Positions 43,461 to 55,502 of a DNA stretch of 64,000 bases are shown in pieces. This DNA comes from Fulvia fulva (lineage: Eukaryota; Ascomycota; Dothideomycetes; Mycosphaerellales; Mycosphaerellaceae): contig NC_063020.1 in assembly GCF_020509005.1 (NCBI RefSeq), positions 3,782,001 through 3,846,000 on the forward strand. Reading direction: 5' to 3'. The translations under genes were made by a program, and so were the position numbers. Each line of letters begins with the position of its first letter. The first letter of the stretch is position 1. Below the pieces are notes generated by a model. It did no database searches and was not told where the DNA came from. It saw only the letters and a program-made list of their open reading frames with translations.

Positions 43461-45636
43461 TCACGACCTATGTTCGACTGCGCGGTTGCCTTCGCTGGTG
43501 GCGACGGCGACAAGTGCTTCCAGTCCAGCCATGTCATTGTTCGGGGGCTGGTTGTAGCGCTGCTGTGTAAAGCGTGGGTCGTGTCCGGACTGCAGAGCGT
43601 ACGTCTGTTGTGGTGGGTGATCTTGGGCTGAAAACTGCTGATAGCCCGAATCGGTCCGGCCTTGGTGGCCTGGAGCAGAGTATACTTTTTGATCGTCGGT
43701 AATGGTAGTACCGGGAGGGTACTGCTCTATGCTACTAGCGTTCACTATGACCGGATTATACTCCACGCCTTGAGATGTTGACGGGGTGGGTACCCCATCG
43801 CTGCTGCCTGAATCTTCTGGCGATGGTCTCAGTGCACCTGGCGCGACGACATTGCTGTGGGACGGCGTCAGCGGGCCTCCGTACCAAGCGTTGCGCTTAT
43901 GCTTGTGTGGAGTGATCGGTTGCTCGGGCATCGAGATGTGTTTCTGTTGCTGTTGGAAGAAGTTTGGTGGTGGTATCGGAGCCTGCGGGCCGAAGTATGC
44001 GGGCTGCTGTTGAGGTGCGCTTGGGGTCACCTGCCACTGCCCTTCGATTGGTGCGTTTGCAGCGGTGATGTCAAGTCGAGTGAGACCTTGCTGGATGCCA
44101 ATATCTGAAGGTCGCCCCGAGCTTGGTGGGCGAGGCGAGGAGTCGACCATCATGGGGCTGGACTGCTGACGTGCACTTGGAGGCGGAGCATGGTCAAAGC
44201 TTTCGATGCCAGGGAGCCGGGTCATCTGAGAAGCAGCCTGTTGCTGCGTGAAAGCCGGTCGTGGCTCGTCTGGTGTTTGGTGATAGGTCAAACCACTTGT
44301 CGCAGGTCGCTGGGCATACTGGGAGTTGGTACTAGGATGCCATGTCCTCCTGCGGTACTCCATCTCAGATTCAGACTCTCGTCGCCCATGTGAGAAGACA
44401 GAGCTGGTCGGGCTCGCGAAGACGCTACTGTTCTGCGAGAAGTTCGCCGACTGGCCAGATGGGGGAGGGCTGAAATATGGCGGTGGATAGATTGCATTTT
44501 GATTTTGAAATGGGTTTTGTCCAGACGGCACAGAGAGTCGGCGACCTGGTGCTCGTGCCCCGTTGTAGAACGATGAGCGTGACAGGGTCGATGCAGGAGA
44601 GGCCATGCCCGACTGAAAACGCGGACTTTGCGGACCAGTAGAGAATGTAGTGGATGTCGGTGTGCTGTATCCGGTCGGCGACTGGTTGTAGTAGATGTAT
44701 TGCTGCTGGGGACTACCACCTATGCCGTGGTGATACGTCTCTAGCGAGAGACGTGCACGAGCGGACGGGTCGTTTGCCATTGCTAATGGCTGAGGTCTGC
44801 GACGAGCATCATCCATCCCACCAACACTGGAAGTAGTGGAGCCAATGCTCGAAGTCGACAGGTTCCTGCTGTGCCCGCGCGAGTGACCGCCATTGCTGCT
44901 GCCGAGCGTCGAAGCACGAGAACGGCTGTTTGGAGGCCGTACCCTGTCGGTGCGGATCTGTCGCTGGAACCTTGTGCTGGTGGCCGCTAGCGAGTCGCCT
45001 GGAATCTCTTCGTTGACATGTACAGTCTGTGCATGTTGACGCAAGTTGTCCAGTCTAGAGAACCTTCGGGAGCAGTGGCATTGGAAGGGTCGCTCACCGG
45101 TATGCTTCCTTTGCAAGAGTCAGCTTGAATCGTACCAACACAGCACAATCGTCTCACCGTATGTGTCGAGCCAAATGCTCGCTCCGCGTGAAGCTGAGTT
45201 GACATGGAGGGAACTCAGTACAGAAGAATCGTTGCCCTTTCTTCTTCTTCGATGGCCTCTGCGAATCACTTGTCACACTATCATTGTCTGATCCGTCATC
45301 TTCACCGTTATCGTCGTCTCCTTCACCCATCTCGACATCGTCAGAGGGACCAGCTCGTTTGCCAGATCGATTTGAGCCGTCTCGTTTCACAGAACTTTCG
45401 TCTTCCTGCTGCTGTTCGTTGGCCGGTGCAGGCGTGAGTGGCTCATCTGGTAGCGGTCGTTGACCCGGGACGCCACCAAAGCTGTGCCTCGTTGGGGTGT
45501 TCGGGGACGATTCGTCTGCTACCATCTCTCGTGTCTCGTCCGGCATCTTTGCGACCGACGTCGGAGTGTTCGGTGCTGGTATGGACACATCATCCGACGC
45601 TTGGAGTTCGTTGTTGACCGGAGAGAATGTTGCCAT
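43461..45636 (-). CDS. C2H2 zinc-finger transcription factor, Adr1-like
   Basis: Exon 1 45636-45158, intron 49 nt (GTGAGA, GCTGAC, AAAG), exon 2 45108-43461; 708 aa. Two tandem fingers are split by the intron: [20 protein letters not shown] with its H-x3-H end, then [18 protein letters not shown], with an atypical C-x-C pair. An acidic stretch ([13 protein letters not shown]) and a basic run (PSKKKK) precede the fingers; the long C-terminus is rich in P, Q and S. This pair of fingers is typical of fungal Adr1-type nuclear regulators of carbon and stress responses. The exact orthologue is not assigned. Confidence 0.9.
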
Positions 45637-48600
45637 CTGCTAGTACGACGGGTCTGACGCCTAGCTGCGCACAGCTTACCGTTGCAGCTGTGCGACCTGC
45701 GGAAGTCTGCGCTCCCGCTTCAAAAGAGGCGACTCGTAGACTCGAGCGTGAGCAATCTGGCGCGCTCTCCACTGCGCCTGCCCGCAGCTGCGTGCAGCGT
45801 CAAGTCGTTGAATTTTGCAGATACTGGATGGCTGCAGGTCCAAGCACTGGCAAGGCTGGGAACGATCAACGGCCCGGTGGCAGGACTCGGACCACCTGGA
45901 TTCGAGTTGGGGTATGGATAGAAGATCGATGTCGTGATTCGTCTGCCCGTCATCCGTAAAAGACCAAAGGTATTCGGGAAGCCGCAGAGTGATGAGAACA
46001 GAGCATGCGTTGCGGCTACACGCGCTGACAGTAGTGATAAGGCACACTTGAAACAGGCTGCGGCCAGGTGCACGAGGTCCAAGGATTCCCGCCACACGCA
46101 AGCTGTTCGCTGACGTTGGAGCGCAGGCACAAGAGTATCAGCGGAGAGGGGAGAGAAGCAGATCCCGAGATGGACATGCCACGAATGGCGAACGAGCCGG
46201 CACGGGTCAGATGTAGCAAGCGCAGTGTGAAGCAGCGCAGATGGCGTTGGTGGAGGGGAGGACAGTGGGGTATATGGTACCGTAGAGGTTTCTTGACAAG
46301 CAAGGATTACTGTAGGTTAAAAGATGCGCTTGCGCAGATCGGTCTGTAGCGACCTGACGCATATCCCTTGACGATCTTGAAAGGTTAACACCGGCGCTTC
46401 TTTTCGACGCCATAAACAACACTGCTGTGCGTCTGACTGGTGCGCTTCGACTTCGCGAAACCGCTGGGAACGAGAGGAACATCGCCCCGTTTCGACCAAC
46501 ATGATGATACCAGTATTCGCGCCGGAAGAGGTCGGGACGAAGCCGTGCGCGGCCACGCTGCGCAGCTCGTGATAAGCGCCTCACAGAGGTGACTTTGGCC
46601 TGCAAAAAGATGTGGTGGGGATGCCTCTTGGTACCTCGCCTCGCCCGCAAAGTCAAACACTCCAGTCACTGTTGAGCGGCCAGGTACATCAGGTACAGAA
46701 CGTGCAGTGGTTCGACCCCGCCATTTTTCGTTCGCCAACGCGCTTGCATTGATTGTGACATTGCACAGGCAGAGCCTTGCTTCGAAGCGCTTAGATAACC
46801 GACCGGTGTGTTCGTGAACAGCGTCGCAGGCTCGCAGCAGTCGCAGCGAGCGATCACATGCCGCTTGTCGGAATGGCTGATGGCGTTGAAACACCCGATT
46901 CAGGATATAGCTTCTACACCCAAACCGCAGCTCAGGCGGTGACGAAGACCTTCCCGCGAGCGTACGTGCAACATCGCGTAGTCCTTCAACGACCACATTG
47001 CGCGAATGCAGCTCCCCTCTGTACACCACACCCACGGGACATCTGTACGCTCCGTAAGGATCTTCGGCTTAACGCATGGTGTGCATGGAGCTAGGCTAGC
47101 GTGCTTGTGAGCAATCGCGCGTCTGCAAGGGCAGGTACATCTAGCCAGGTACCCAACAAAAGGTTCCGTAGTCGAATGCAGACGATGCTGAAGTGCGCCG
47201 TAGGAGGCGTCTCAGCATTCGCGTGGTGTTTGGGAAAGGTAAGACTACGTCTAGGACCTCGACCATGACGCATAGACGTCCAAATCTGTATCGTTCGAAG
47301 CGTTTGGCCAAGTCGTTGATCGCTCGTGGCCTCTGATTCATGTGGCCAAGTTGATTGGTCTTGGCTGGAATCCTCTGTGGCTTCCGATGACTCGGCGTCC
47401 GGCCGGATATACAACGCCAGCCACCACTCAGACGAGCTTTTCTTCCCTCCCAACATGCATTTTCCTGGGACTGAAATCCAAATATTCGCGACGCTGGGCG
47501 TTTGACGTGAGCAGACACACCGCAAGCGGCGAGGAGATCCGCGACAGCCAGTGTGTGTCAAGCTTCCTCACCCGGCGGGAAATCTCCTTGGACGCTGCGG
47601 CACAGTTTCGTACCACTCGCTGTCGGAACGGCATGCAGCATGCATCGATAACCGCGCAAATATTGATGTGTTCCTTCAAGATGCCGAGGTGGACTTTGGT
47701 AGACGGAAGAGAAGACGCAGCAGGTGAGGTCAAGAAAAAGTTGCCAACGTTCATTGAGCAGGCAGGAACGAGCGAGCAGCCACGCGAAGGTCATCAACTT
47801 CACTCTCCAGATTCGGACTACAATCCACACTTCCGATGCTGGTGTAATCACACGCTGCTCAGTGTGGACGCATGGCGACCGGTACGGCTTGATGCACTCT
47901 AGCGACACCGCATTGCTGTCGTGTAGCATCAACATTTCCATGGTCGCAGCGCGCAGCGTGCGACATGCATTGTACTACTATCCGCCTCTCGATGGCGCGA
48001 AGTAGCCGCGAGCGTGACACGGCCTTCTTCAGTCCGCGGATGCACGCCCCTGATGGGTGGTCTATCATCTAGGACCGAACCTTGGACACGCAAGGCGAAG
48101 CGTCTGCTCCTGCTATGGAAGATGCATCATCGATGCATGCCACTGGTTCGCGTGAGCTCTGATCGATGGACAGATCGCATCGAGCCAACGTGGAGTCAGC
48201 TAGTCGCCTCCGATGAAGGATGTTGAGACTGAACATGGCTGCACTCACCACTGCTTCCTGATCCGAGCGAGTGCCACAGTTGCGGGATTCAAGTCTGGCT
48301 ATATGCCGCTGTCAGCCATGCCAGGTGACATACATCCAGCACTATGAGACGGATGCTTAAGATAGGGACTGCGAGGCTCCGGTGGTGGTCTGCAGTCTGT
48401 CTTTCGCAGCACGATCCGATATGTCGATTCTGTGCAAAAGGCGTAGTTGATGGACTGCTTAGCGCGTGGTGTGGGCATAAGAAAGTGCGGGCTGTAGATA
48501 GCTCCCGCTTCGCGAGCTCGTGCGTCGAGCTGGAAAAGACATCTCATAGTCCTAAAAACAATCCAAGCCGCTCAAATAGCATTCACTTCGACACGCATGC

Positions 48601-49049
48601 ACATATCCACAGAGTCACATGCTCGTCTATCGGCTAGTCACGGCTAGACGTCGGAATTAGATAACAGATTGCAGCGTGGGGGCGCGTGGGATATCATACC
48701 GCGTCAACCTGTACTTAGGGATATCTGTCGGTACATCCTTCACTTAACGGTCAACTCCAACTTCAAGAACGGCACCACAGGAACCCAACAGAATTTGCTC
48801 TCGTAAACGCAGATAGGCCAAGTATATGTTCTCTGATCGCCATCAGTAGACTCTTTCCTTCCTTCTGGTAACTTTCATTGACACGAAACAAGAAGACGCG
48901 AACAATAGACAATAAACACATTCCTCGCGGAATAGAGCATTTCAGCACACGTGGAAGTCTGCGTCGTTTCATCACTTATCTTATAGAGGCAGATCGCACA
49001 TCTACACAGAGTACTCATCCTCGACACAATTAGATCCACCGCAAGCAAC
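45637..49049. other. 3.4-kb intergenic between divergent C2H2 and arginase genes
   Basis: Largest gene-free stretch in the gene-bearing half. Many overlapping short frames on both strands (the longest, 46385-47035 on -, has no recognisable domain and unusual composition). I see no tRNA, repeat or conserved motif. Part may be a long 5' leader of the regulator. Confidence 0.45.
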
Positions 49050-50128
49050 ATGGACGTGTCGACTATCCAGAACAAGTTCCTTTCGAGAGGCAACGAGCTC
49101 GGTCTCGTGGCTGTTGGCTTCTCAGGCGGACAGGTAAGACCACTTACCACCAGAGCCGCGAATGCCACATGCTAACATATCGCGCAGTGCAGACCAGGCA
49201 CAGATGCTGCACCCATGGCTCTGATAGAATCAGGTCTGGTTTCGCAGCTTTCCGACGACCTGGGCTACGATGTCAAGTATGACGGCAAAGTACATGCCTA
49301 CGGCGACCTCATGCCACGTGAGAACACTCCTTAACGATTCCTCAGCGACATACTGACCTTCCAGCATCAGACGATGACCCCGACTACCGTGGCATGAAGA
49401 AACCTCGCGCCGTCTCAGCAGTTACCAAGCAACTCAGCTCCCAAGTCTACGATCACGCTCGCGACGGTCGCTTCGTCCTCACCCTAGGCGGTGACCACTC
49501 GATCGCAGTCGGAACCATCAGCGGCACAGCCAAGGCAACAAAGGAGAGACTAGGAAGAGACATTGCAGTGATCTGGGTCGACGCACACGCAGACATCAAC
49601 ACCCCCGAGACAAGCGATAGCGGAAACATTCACGGTATGCCGGTAAGCTTCCTAAGTGGATTGGCAAAGGATGACGAGGACAAGCCATTCGGCTGGCTCA
49701 AGGACGAACACCGCATATCGACTACGAAGTTGGTCTATATCGGCCTACGCGACGTGGATCGAGGCGAGAAGAAGATTCTCAGGGATAACAACATCAAGGC
49801 TTTCAGCATGCATGACATCGATCGTCACGGCATTGGAAAGGTGATGGACATGGCGTTGGGGTGGATTGGTAGAGATACGCCAATTCACCTGTCGTTTGAC
49901 GTGGACGCGCTGGATCCAATGTGGGCGCCGAGTACAGGCACGCCGGTGCGAGGCGGTTTGACGTTGAGGGAGGGCGACTTCATTGCGGAGTGTGTTCACG
50001 AGACTGGGAGCTTGATTGCGCTGGATTTGGTTGAGGTTAACCCGAGCCTGGAGGAGCATGGTGCGGCGGAGACGGTGAGAGCTGGATGCAGTATTGTGAG
50101 ATGTGCTCTTGGTGATACGCTTCTATGA
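49050..50128 (+). CDS. Arginase
   Basis: Exons 49050-49133, 49188-49317 and 49365-50128; introns 54 and 47 nt (branch GCTAAC in the first), total 325 aa, normal for fungal arginase. Manganese ligands are in TLGGDHSIAVG, WVDAHADIN and SFDVDALDP; EVNP near the C-terminus completes the fold. It splits arginine to ornithine and urea in the cytosol and is usually induced by arginine and subject to nitrogen control. The next gene on the same strand is allantoinase, another step of secondary nitrogen use. Complete and intact. Confidence 0.96.
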
Positions 50129-51504
50129 GGCAAGAGGAATCCTTGAGCACAAGCTATTCACATGCGACTCGATCAGTTCCATGTGCAGCTTTGGGCATGC
50201 AGCAATGTCTCTCTTTGGCCAGTAGATGATGCACTGCATGAGGCAGCAGCATTGCAATGATAGACTAGATTAGACTATCGCAAGAAGCAGCAATGCTAAC
50301 CTTCAACTGAATAATTGTTTTTCAAGCTTCCGACAGCTGGATATCACCGATCTGGCTCGCGGTCTTCACTCTTGCAGCTTCCACAGCGCTTGCAGCGGAA
50401 CACAGAAACGTTCCGTGGCAAGTACCAGTGAGATCATCGAGCCATCACGCGACATTTCCTTCAATGTTCTCTTTATGTACAGATGGCACGAGCATCTGTC
50501 TATGTTCTCGTGCTCTTCCATCACCGCTCGAACAGCTTCATAAGACTTTCACCGACGAACATCCCATCGCTTCCCAGCAAGACGACCAATCCTTCATCTC
50601 GCGGATCGAGAGCGCAGGCTCGGCTACTGCAGGCTGGTCTCGAAGGTGACGGCCGGCCGGCAGCGAAGAACGTGGCCCATCGTCTGGCAAGCTACACAGC
50701 TAGCTCTTCGAGTCCTCCTCCTACGCGTGTTCCTATCGAGTAATTCTTACTCGATCAAATGCTTTGAGTTTGGACGTCGGCGCGTTCGAGCTTCCCGATT
50801 CGAAAGCGTTGGGGACATCCTCTGAGCGTCCGATCATGCAGAGCAAAAATGATTGCGAGGACCTGGCAAGACACAAGACAACACAAGGATATGATGTTGA
50901 AGAAGAAGGGCAACGAGACGGTCTTATCAGTGATATGATGGACGATGTGCCCGCGCATTCCGAGGAGTGCCGAGGGGGCGACGACACGCTATCGGCACGC
51001 GCCTTATCTCGAACCTCTGCTGCTACTCAACCACCCCTTCCTGCAGCTCTCACCGGCCACTGATAGGCCTCAAACTCGATACGATCGAGTAATATATGGC
51101 CCGCGACCACACACACGCGCAGCGGCGACCTCTCACCTTCCCAGGCTGGCTCTTGCGGACTCTGCAGACCCGAGGATACACCCTTTGTTCCCATGGCGCG
51201 CCATTGCCCTCGTGTCAAGCTGGCTGAGTATGCTTCTGCTGCCATTGTGCGGCAGGCCTCATTGCCCCGGCTGGGGTACACCCTCTTATGCACTCCTCTT
51301 ATCTGCTGCTCACGCCCCTCGTAGATGTCTTACTACTCTCGTGGCTTTGGTCTGTGGTCAGCAGTATTGTTTCTTGTTATGCTCTCGTAGCTTGAACTTA
51401 ACGTCACTGGTCTTCACGCACAAGCAGACTACACTTCTTTATTGACCGCGACAACTGAAAGACGACCATCTCGAGACGACAACACCAGAAGATCGAGTAT
51501 CATC
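50129..51504. other. Intergenic, 1.4 kb
   Basis: 3' flank of arginase and promoter/leader of allantoinase. GATA core motifs are scattered, but no cluster stands out. No gene seen. Confidence 0.45.
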
Positions 51505-53073
51505 ATGGCTCCTTTCGCGACAGGAACCGATACACCACACGCAGTCGATGGGTCCCCGATTCTGCCTGGTGTAGACGCGTCACAAATCACGGTTCTGGCC
51601 TCGTCGAGAGCTGTTATCGAGAACAGACTTACCGCCGCGACGATTGTCGTATCAAGATCGAGCGGCAAAATCACCTCCATCTTCGACTCCATACTTCCAG
51701 CTTCGTCTTTCCCCGATGGCACCCCATACACAGACTACAGCCCGTATGTGCTCATGCCCGGGCTTGTGGACGCACATGTCCACCTCAATGAGCCGGGAAG
51801 AACAGAGTGGGAGGGCTTCTGGACCGGAACACAAGCTGCGGCATTCGGAGGCGTGACGACCGTGATTGACATGCCGCTAAACGCGATCCCACCTACCACG
51901 ACTATACAAGGGTTGAAGGAGAAGGTGGCAGCTGCGCGGGGGAAATGTTGGGTTGATACAGGCTTCTATGGCGGCATAGTGCCGGGCAATGTCGAAGAGC
52001 TTAAGCCTCTGGTCAGAGCAGGCGTGCGCGGGTTCAAGGGATTCCTCATTGACAGTGGCGTGGAAGAGTTCCCAGCCGTCACATCGTCAGACATTCGGAA
52101 GGTCTTCGAGGAGTTGGCCGACGAACCTACTACGGTCATGTTCCACGCAGAGATGGTCCCGCCAGTCACTGCGTCCGTTGGGGATGATGCGCAAACTCCA
52201 CTACCTCCCTTGGAGCCAACGGGACCACTGAACAAGTACCAGACATTCCTCGACTCACGACCCTCGTCGTTCGAAGTGTACGCAATCCTAGAGGTCCTGA
52301 GCCTTGCCCACCTGGCACCGAGGCTGCCTCTACACATCGTGCACCTTTCAGCAGTGGAAGCAATTCCGATGCTTCGAGACGCCAGGGAGAAAGGTGTCAA
52401 CATCACAGCAGAGACTTGCTTCCATTACCTAAGTCTGGCAGCCGAGAACATCCAAGATGGCGATACGAGACACAAGTGCTGCCCTCCTATACGATCAGCT
52501 TCCAATCAAGACGGCTTGTGGAACGAGATGCTACTCCCCTCAGACAGCGTCATCAAGACCGTCGTATCAGACCACTCTCCCTGCACGCCCAACCTCAAGC
52601 TCCTGCCCTCTCACGTTCCCGGTGCAGAGGGTGGCAAAGCAGCAGGCTGCAACTCAGACCAAGGCAAAGGCGACTTCTTCACCGCATGGGGCGGCATCAG
52701 CTCCGTCGGTCTCGGCCTCAGCATTCTCTGGACAGAAGCCATGCACCGCAATTTAGACGCTGAAGAAACTCTCCTAAACGTAGCGAAGTGGTGCTGCTAC
52801 AACACAGCGAAGCAAGTAGGCCTCGAGCACAGGAAAGGATCGCTATCGGTAGGCATGGACGGCGACATATGTGTCTTCGACGATAAAGGCACGTTTGAGG
52901 TTGAGCCGAGTACTATGCTGTTCAGGAATAAGTGCTCGCCGTACGAAGGCAAGACGCTCAGAGGGTATGCGAGGGAGACTTGGCTAAGGGGGCGCAAGAT
53001 CCATAGCAGGGAGCAGGGATTCAAGATGGCGAAACCGGTTGGCGAGTTGTTGCTGGAACCTAGGCGAGCGTAA
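51505..53073 (+). CDS. Allantoinase
   Basis: 522 aa, no intron. Start at the ATG at 51505 (MAPFATGTD); the longer frame opens with TTG. Cyclic amidohydrolase metal site: GLVDAHVHLNEPGRTEWEGF, the carbamylated-lysine segment GFKGFLIDSG, FHAEM, LHIVHLS and SDHSPC. GRTEWEGF and the overall length point to allantoinase over dihydroorotase or dihydropyrimidinase. It opens the allantoin ring to allantoate, a step of purine breakdown that leads to urea. It stands about 1.4 kb downstream of arginase on the same strand. Confidence 0.93.
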   Translation: MAPFATGTDTPHAVDGSPILPGVDASQITVLASSRAVIENRLTAATIVVSRSSGKITSIFDSILPASSFPDGTPYTDYSPYVLMPGLVDAHVHLNEPGRTEWEGFWTGTQAAAFGGVTTVIDMPLNAIPPTTTIQGLKEKVAAARGKCWVDTGFYGGIVPGNVEELKPLVRAGVRGFKGFLIDSGVEEFPAVTSSDIRKVFEELADEPTTVMFHAEMVPPVTASVGDDAQTPLPPLEPTGPLNKYQTFLDSRPSSFEVYAILEVLSLAHLAPRLPLHIVHLSAVEAIPMLRDAREKGVNITAETCFHYLSLAAENIQDGDTRHKCCPPIRSASNQDGLWNEMLLPSDSVIKTVVSDHSPCTPNLKLLPSHVPGAEGGKAAGCNSDQGKGDFFTAWGGISSVGLGLSILWTEAMHRNLDAEETLLNVAKWCCYNTAKQVGLEHRKGSLSVGMDGDICVFDDKGTFEVEPSTMLFRNKCSPYEGKTLRGYARETWLRGRKIHSREQGFKMAKPVGELLLEPRRA

Positions 53074-53580
53074 GCTTCGCGTGCTGTTGTTCCCAAGGGT
53101 TCGTAGTTCGTAGCGAGGAAAGGTACTCCGCAAGCTTCTTCTTGCTCGCTTGAAATGCTGGAGATCCGGTACCGCCTTTGTGTTGCAGTTACTGGTTGTG
53201 AGGAGATCGCGAGAGGAGGAAAGGCACTGGACATTATTGGTAGGTGTAAACACTTGTGTTAGATTGAGTTTGGTCTGCCGTTAGTGTCCGGTATGCGTTG
53301 GGGGCTGCTATGGGCTCGCTGCAGGGAATGTGCGTGTGCTGAGACACCGCTCCATCTGTGATTGAGATCTTTACCAAGATCTTCTCGTTGTTCATCACAC
53401 TTGCTGGTACCTCATATCATCGCCGCCGCCGCTTATGAAAATCGAGCAGATGGATGTTGCGTCTATCTATTAGCTGCGTAGATGGAGGATAATACTTTCA
53501 TCAGTCAGCAAGAGCGAGTGTTGATCCTGCCATGTAGACTGCGGCTGAGGTGAGGGCATCGCAATCGACACACAGGTATC
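53074..53580. other. Intergenic, nothing seen
   Basis: Short flank between allantoinase and the sulfotransferase-like gene. Confidence 0.5.
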
Positions 53581-54534
53581 ATGTTTTCCTCCCTCGACCA
53601 TCGCAAGTTGCGAATGAAACTCCAATCTGACCTTATCGACCATGGCATCGGAACAACACGACAAGAAAATGGTACGCCACCGGAACCGAGACATCTTCGC
53701 CAGCGGAGCGCCGGTCTTCTGCGGACCACGAACGAGCCACTCGAAGTCATCACAGTCGGCGTGCCTAGGACTGGGACGGCCTCCATACTCGAAGCCATGA
53801 AAATCTTAGGCTATGGTGATATCTGGAATGCCCGGGAAATGCTCAGAAATCATCAGACTGGGTTCTGCGGCAACATGCTTCACAACAAGCTCACCGCATC
53901 TGGAAAACAGCCTGAAGTCGAGCAATTTGAGTCACTCTTCCGAGGCTTTCGACATATCTCTGGCGAGTTCGTGAGCTGCATGGCCGCAGACCTGATCCGG
54001 GCATATCCGGAGGCCAAGGTTATCCTCACCGTTCGCGAAGATGAGGAGCGCTGGCTACGGAGTGTTCTGGAGACCCTCTGGTATAACTACTCAACATGGT
54101 CGCATTGGCTCCTGCGTAAGATCGACCGGCAATGGCGCGAAATGGCCACTTTCCTGAGCCCGTTCTACGAGCGCTTTTGGGGTGGTGATTCTGCTGTGCA
54201 TGGTTTGAGAGTCTACAGGGAGCATAAGGCGATGGTGCAGAGAGTGACTGAGCCGAAGGATAGACTGCTGGTGTGTGATGTTAAGCAGGGATGGGGACCG
54301 CTCTGTGGGGTTTTGGAGAAGGATGTGCCGGCTGAGGTCTTCCCGAAGACAAACAGTGTGGACGAATACAGTGTTTTGTTCAGCACTGCACGCCGTAATG
54401 CTTTACAGTCATGGGTCGGTTGTACGATACGGAAGGGTGGTCTGCCGGTAATGCTGGTGGCGGTCCTGGTGATGTACAGATCTAAGGTGATTTCGTCACT
54501 ACACGCAGCCTTGACGAAGGTCGGACTGGTCTGA
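53581..54534 (+). CDS. Sulfotransferase-like P-loop protein (PF17784 type)
   Basis: 317 aa, single exon from the ATG at 53581. VGVPRTGTASILEAMKILG at about residue 59 is the 5'-phosphosulfate-binding loop; AYPEAKVILTVREDEERWL is the downstream 3'-phosphate-binding block; VKQGWGPLCGVLEKDVP and FPKTNS close the domain. The last about 40 residues include a hydrophobic segment (GLPVMLVAVLVMYR) that could anchor it to a membrane. Fungal members are numerous and their acceptors unknown; some lie in secondary-metabolite clusters, but no such genes adjoin here. Confidence 0.85.
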   Translation: MFSSLDHRKLRMKLQSDLIDHGIGTTRQENGTPPEPRHLRQRSAGLLRTTNEPLEVITVGVPRTGTASILEAMKILGYGDIWNAREMLRNHQTGFCGNMLHNKLTASGKQPEVEQFESLFRGFRHISGEFVSCMAADLIRAYPEAKVILTVREDEERWLRSVLETLWYNYSTWSHWLLRKIDRQWREMATFLSPFYERFWGGDSAVHGLRVYREHKAMVQRVTEPKDRLLVCDVKQGWGPLCGVLEKDVPAEVFPKTNSVDEYSVLFSTARRNALQSWVGCTIRKGGLPVMLVAVLVMYRSKVISSLHAALTKVGLV

Positions 54535-55148
54535 GTCCGCGGTAACACTGCGAATGTGCGTGTTCCTAAACGGTGGGTGCTGATGAGGGGCTTTCGTTGC
54601 GAGAGATGGCCTGGAAGCATGTCATCAGACTGAGCTTGCTCACGTGTGAGATGATGATCGGATTCTCACGGAACATGATCTTGACATCAGCGTACTGCTT
54701 ACGACATCAGCAGGAGTATCACGCGGCATTGCAACGAACATGAGGTCAGACAGCATCCATGTACTGTACAGAATGTCGAAAGAGGCTCTCTGCACCGAAG
54801 AGTCTCTGGAGAACAGCCTTTATGGTATAGACAGCTTCGAGTCACGACCCGTCTCAGGACTACGAGGGTATCCCTTCTACAACCACCAACTTTCCTGTCC
54901 ATCGTTTCGCAGAGGTCAAGACGGATTTTAATGCCGAGCTCAGGAGTATTACTACACCTGCTGATGTGTCCCCTCTCATTCCTGGTCCAGCACATTCCGA
55001 CGCCCGGCGACGCGGCTGCCAACCACACCGAGCCACCTTGATATGGAAGCAAAGGATGTTGCTTAGTATAACATGATGTCTGCTGGCCTCTCACTCTCCC
55101 GATCAACCGACTGCGCCTCGAACGACTCGACATATAACAGCCTCAACG
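54535..55148. other. Intergenic, nothing seen
   Basis: No coherent gene on either strand. A 107-codon frame from about 55073 overlaps the next gene out of frame and is left out. Confidence 0.45.
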
Positions 55149-55502
55149 ATGTCCGCAAACTCAGCTTACCGCCGCGTTGGCAAAGAGAGCTACACATACC
55201 AGATCACAACCTCATCGACCGATTACGATCACAAGCAAGACCAATACACCTCTTACTTTGGTCCAATACGAACCATGTTCCGCCGTTCGGGCTCCTACAA
55301 AGGTTTCGACACGACATCGCCACGATCCACGAGCGTAGCTTCGAACGGCTCGTCGAAATCTGGGAAGGCCTGGCAATGGCTGCACGACATCAATGAGAAG
55401 CACGACAGACTCATCAAGAGGCTGCACCTTGCACCTGATCGACCGCGTCGAAGGTCGCCGGCGATTGACATTATGCCGTCGTATACTCAGCTTGGGTACT
55501 AG
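55149..55502 (+). CDS. Hypothetical small protein
   Basis: 117 aa from the ATG at 55149 to TAG at 55502. N-terminus rich in Y, S and T, a basic middle (MFRRSGSYKGF), a helical WQWLHDINEKHDRLIKRL segment and a basic PDRPRRR stretch. No signal peptide or membrane segment. Composition is that of a real disordered fungal protein, but I recognise no family, and an overlapping out-of-frame ORF exists. Confidence 0.45.
   Translation: MSANSAYRRVGKESYTYQITTSSTDYDHKQDQYTSYFGPIRTMFRRSGSYKGFDTTSPRSTSVASNGSSKSGKAWQWLHDINEKHDRLIKRLHLAPDRPRRRSPAIDIMPSYTQLGY

Noticed and set aside
46385..47035. 216-codon - strand ORF in the large intergenic region
   Set aside because: No domain, odd composition, overlapped by other long frames; looks like chance in GC-balanced DNA.
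47342..47902. 186-codon + strand ORF
   Set aside because: Opens with GTG, no recognisable feature, overlapped by frames on the other strand.
28965..53073. A biosynthetic or catabolic gene cluster
   Set aside because: Genes face both ways, several are unrelated or dead, and no backbone enzyme or pathway-specific regulator is present; only a loose nitrogen theme remains.
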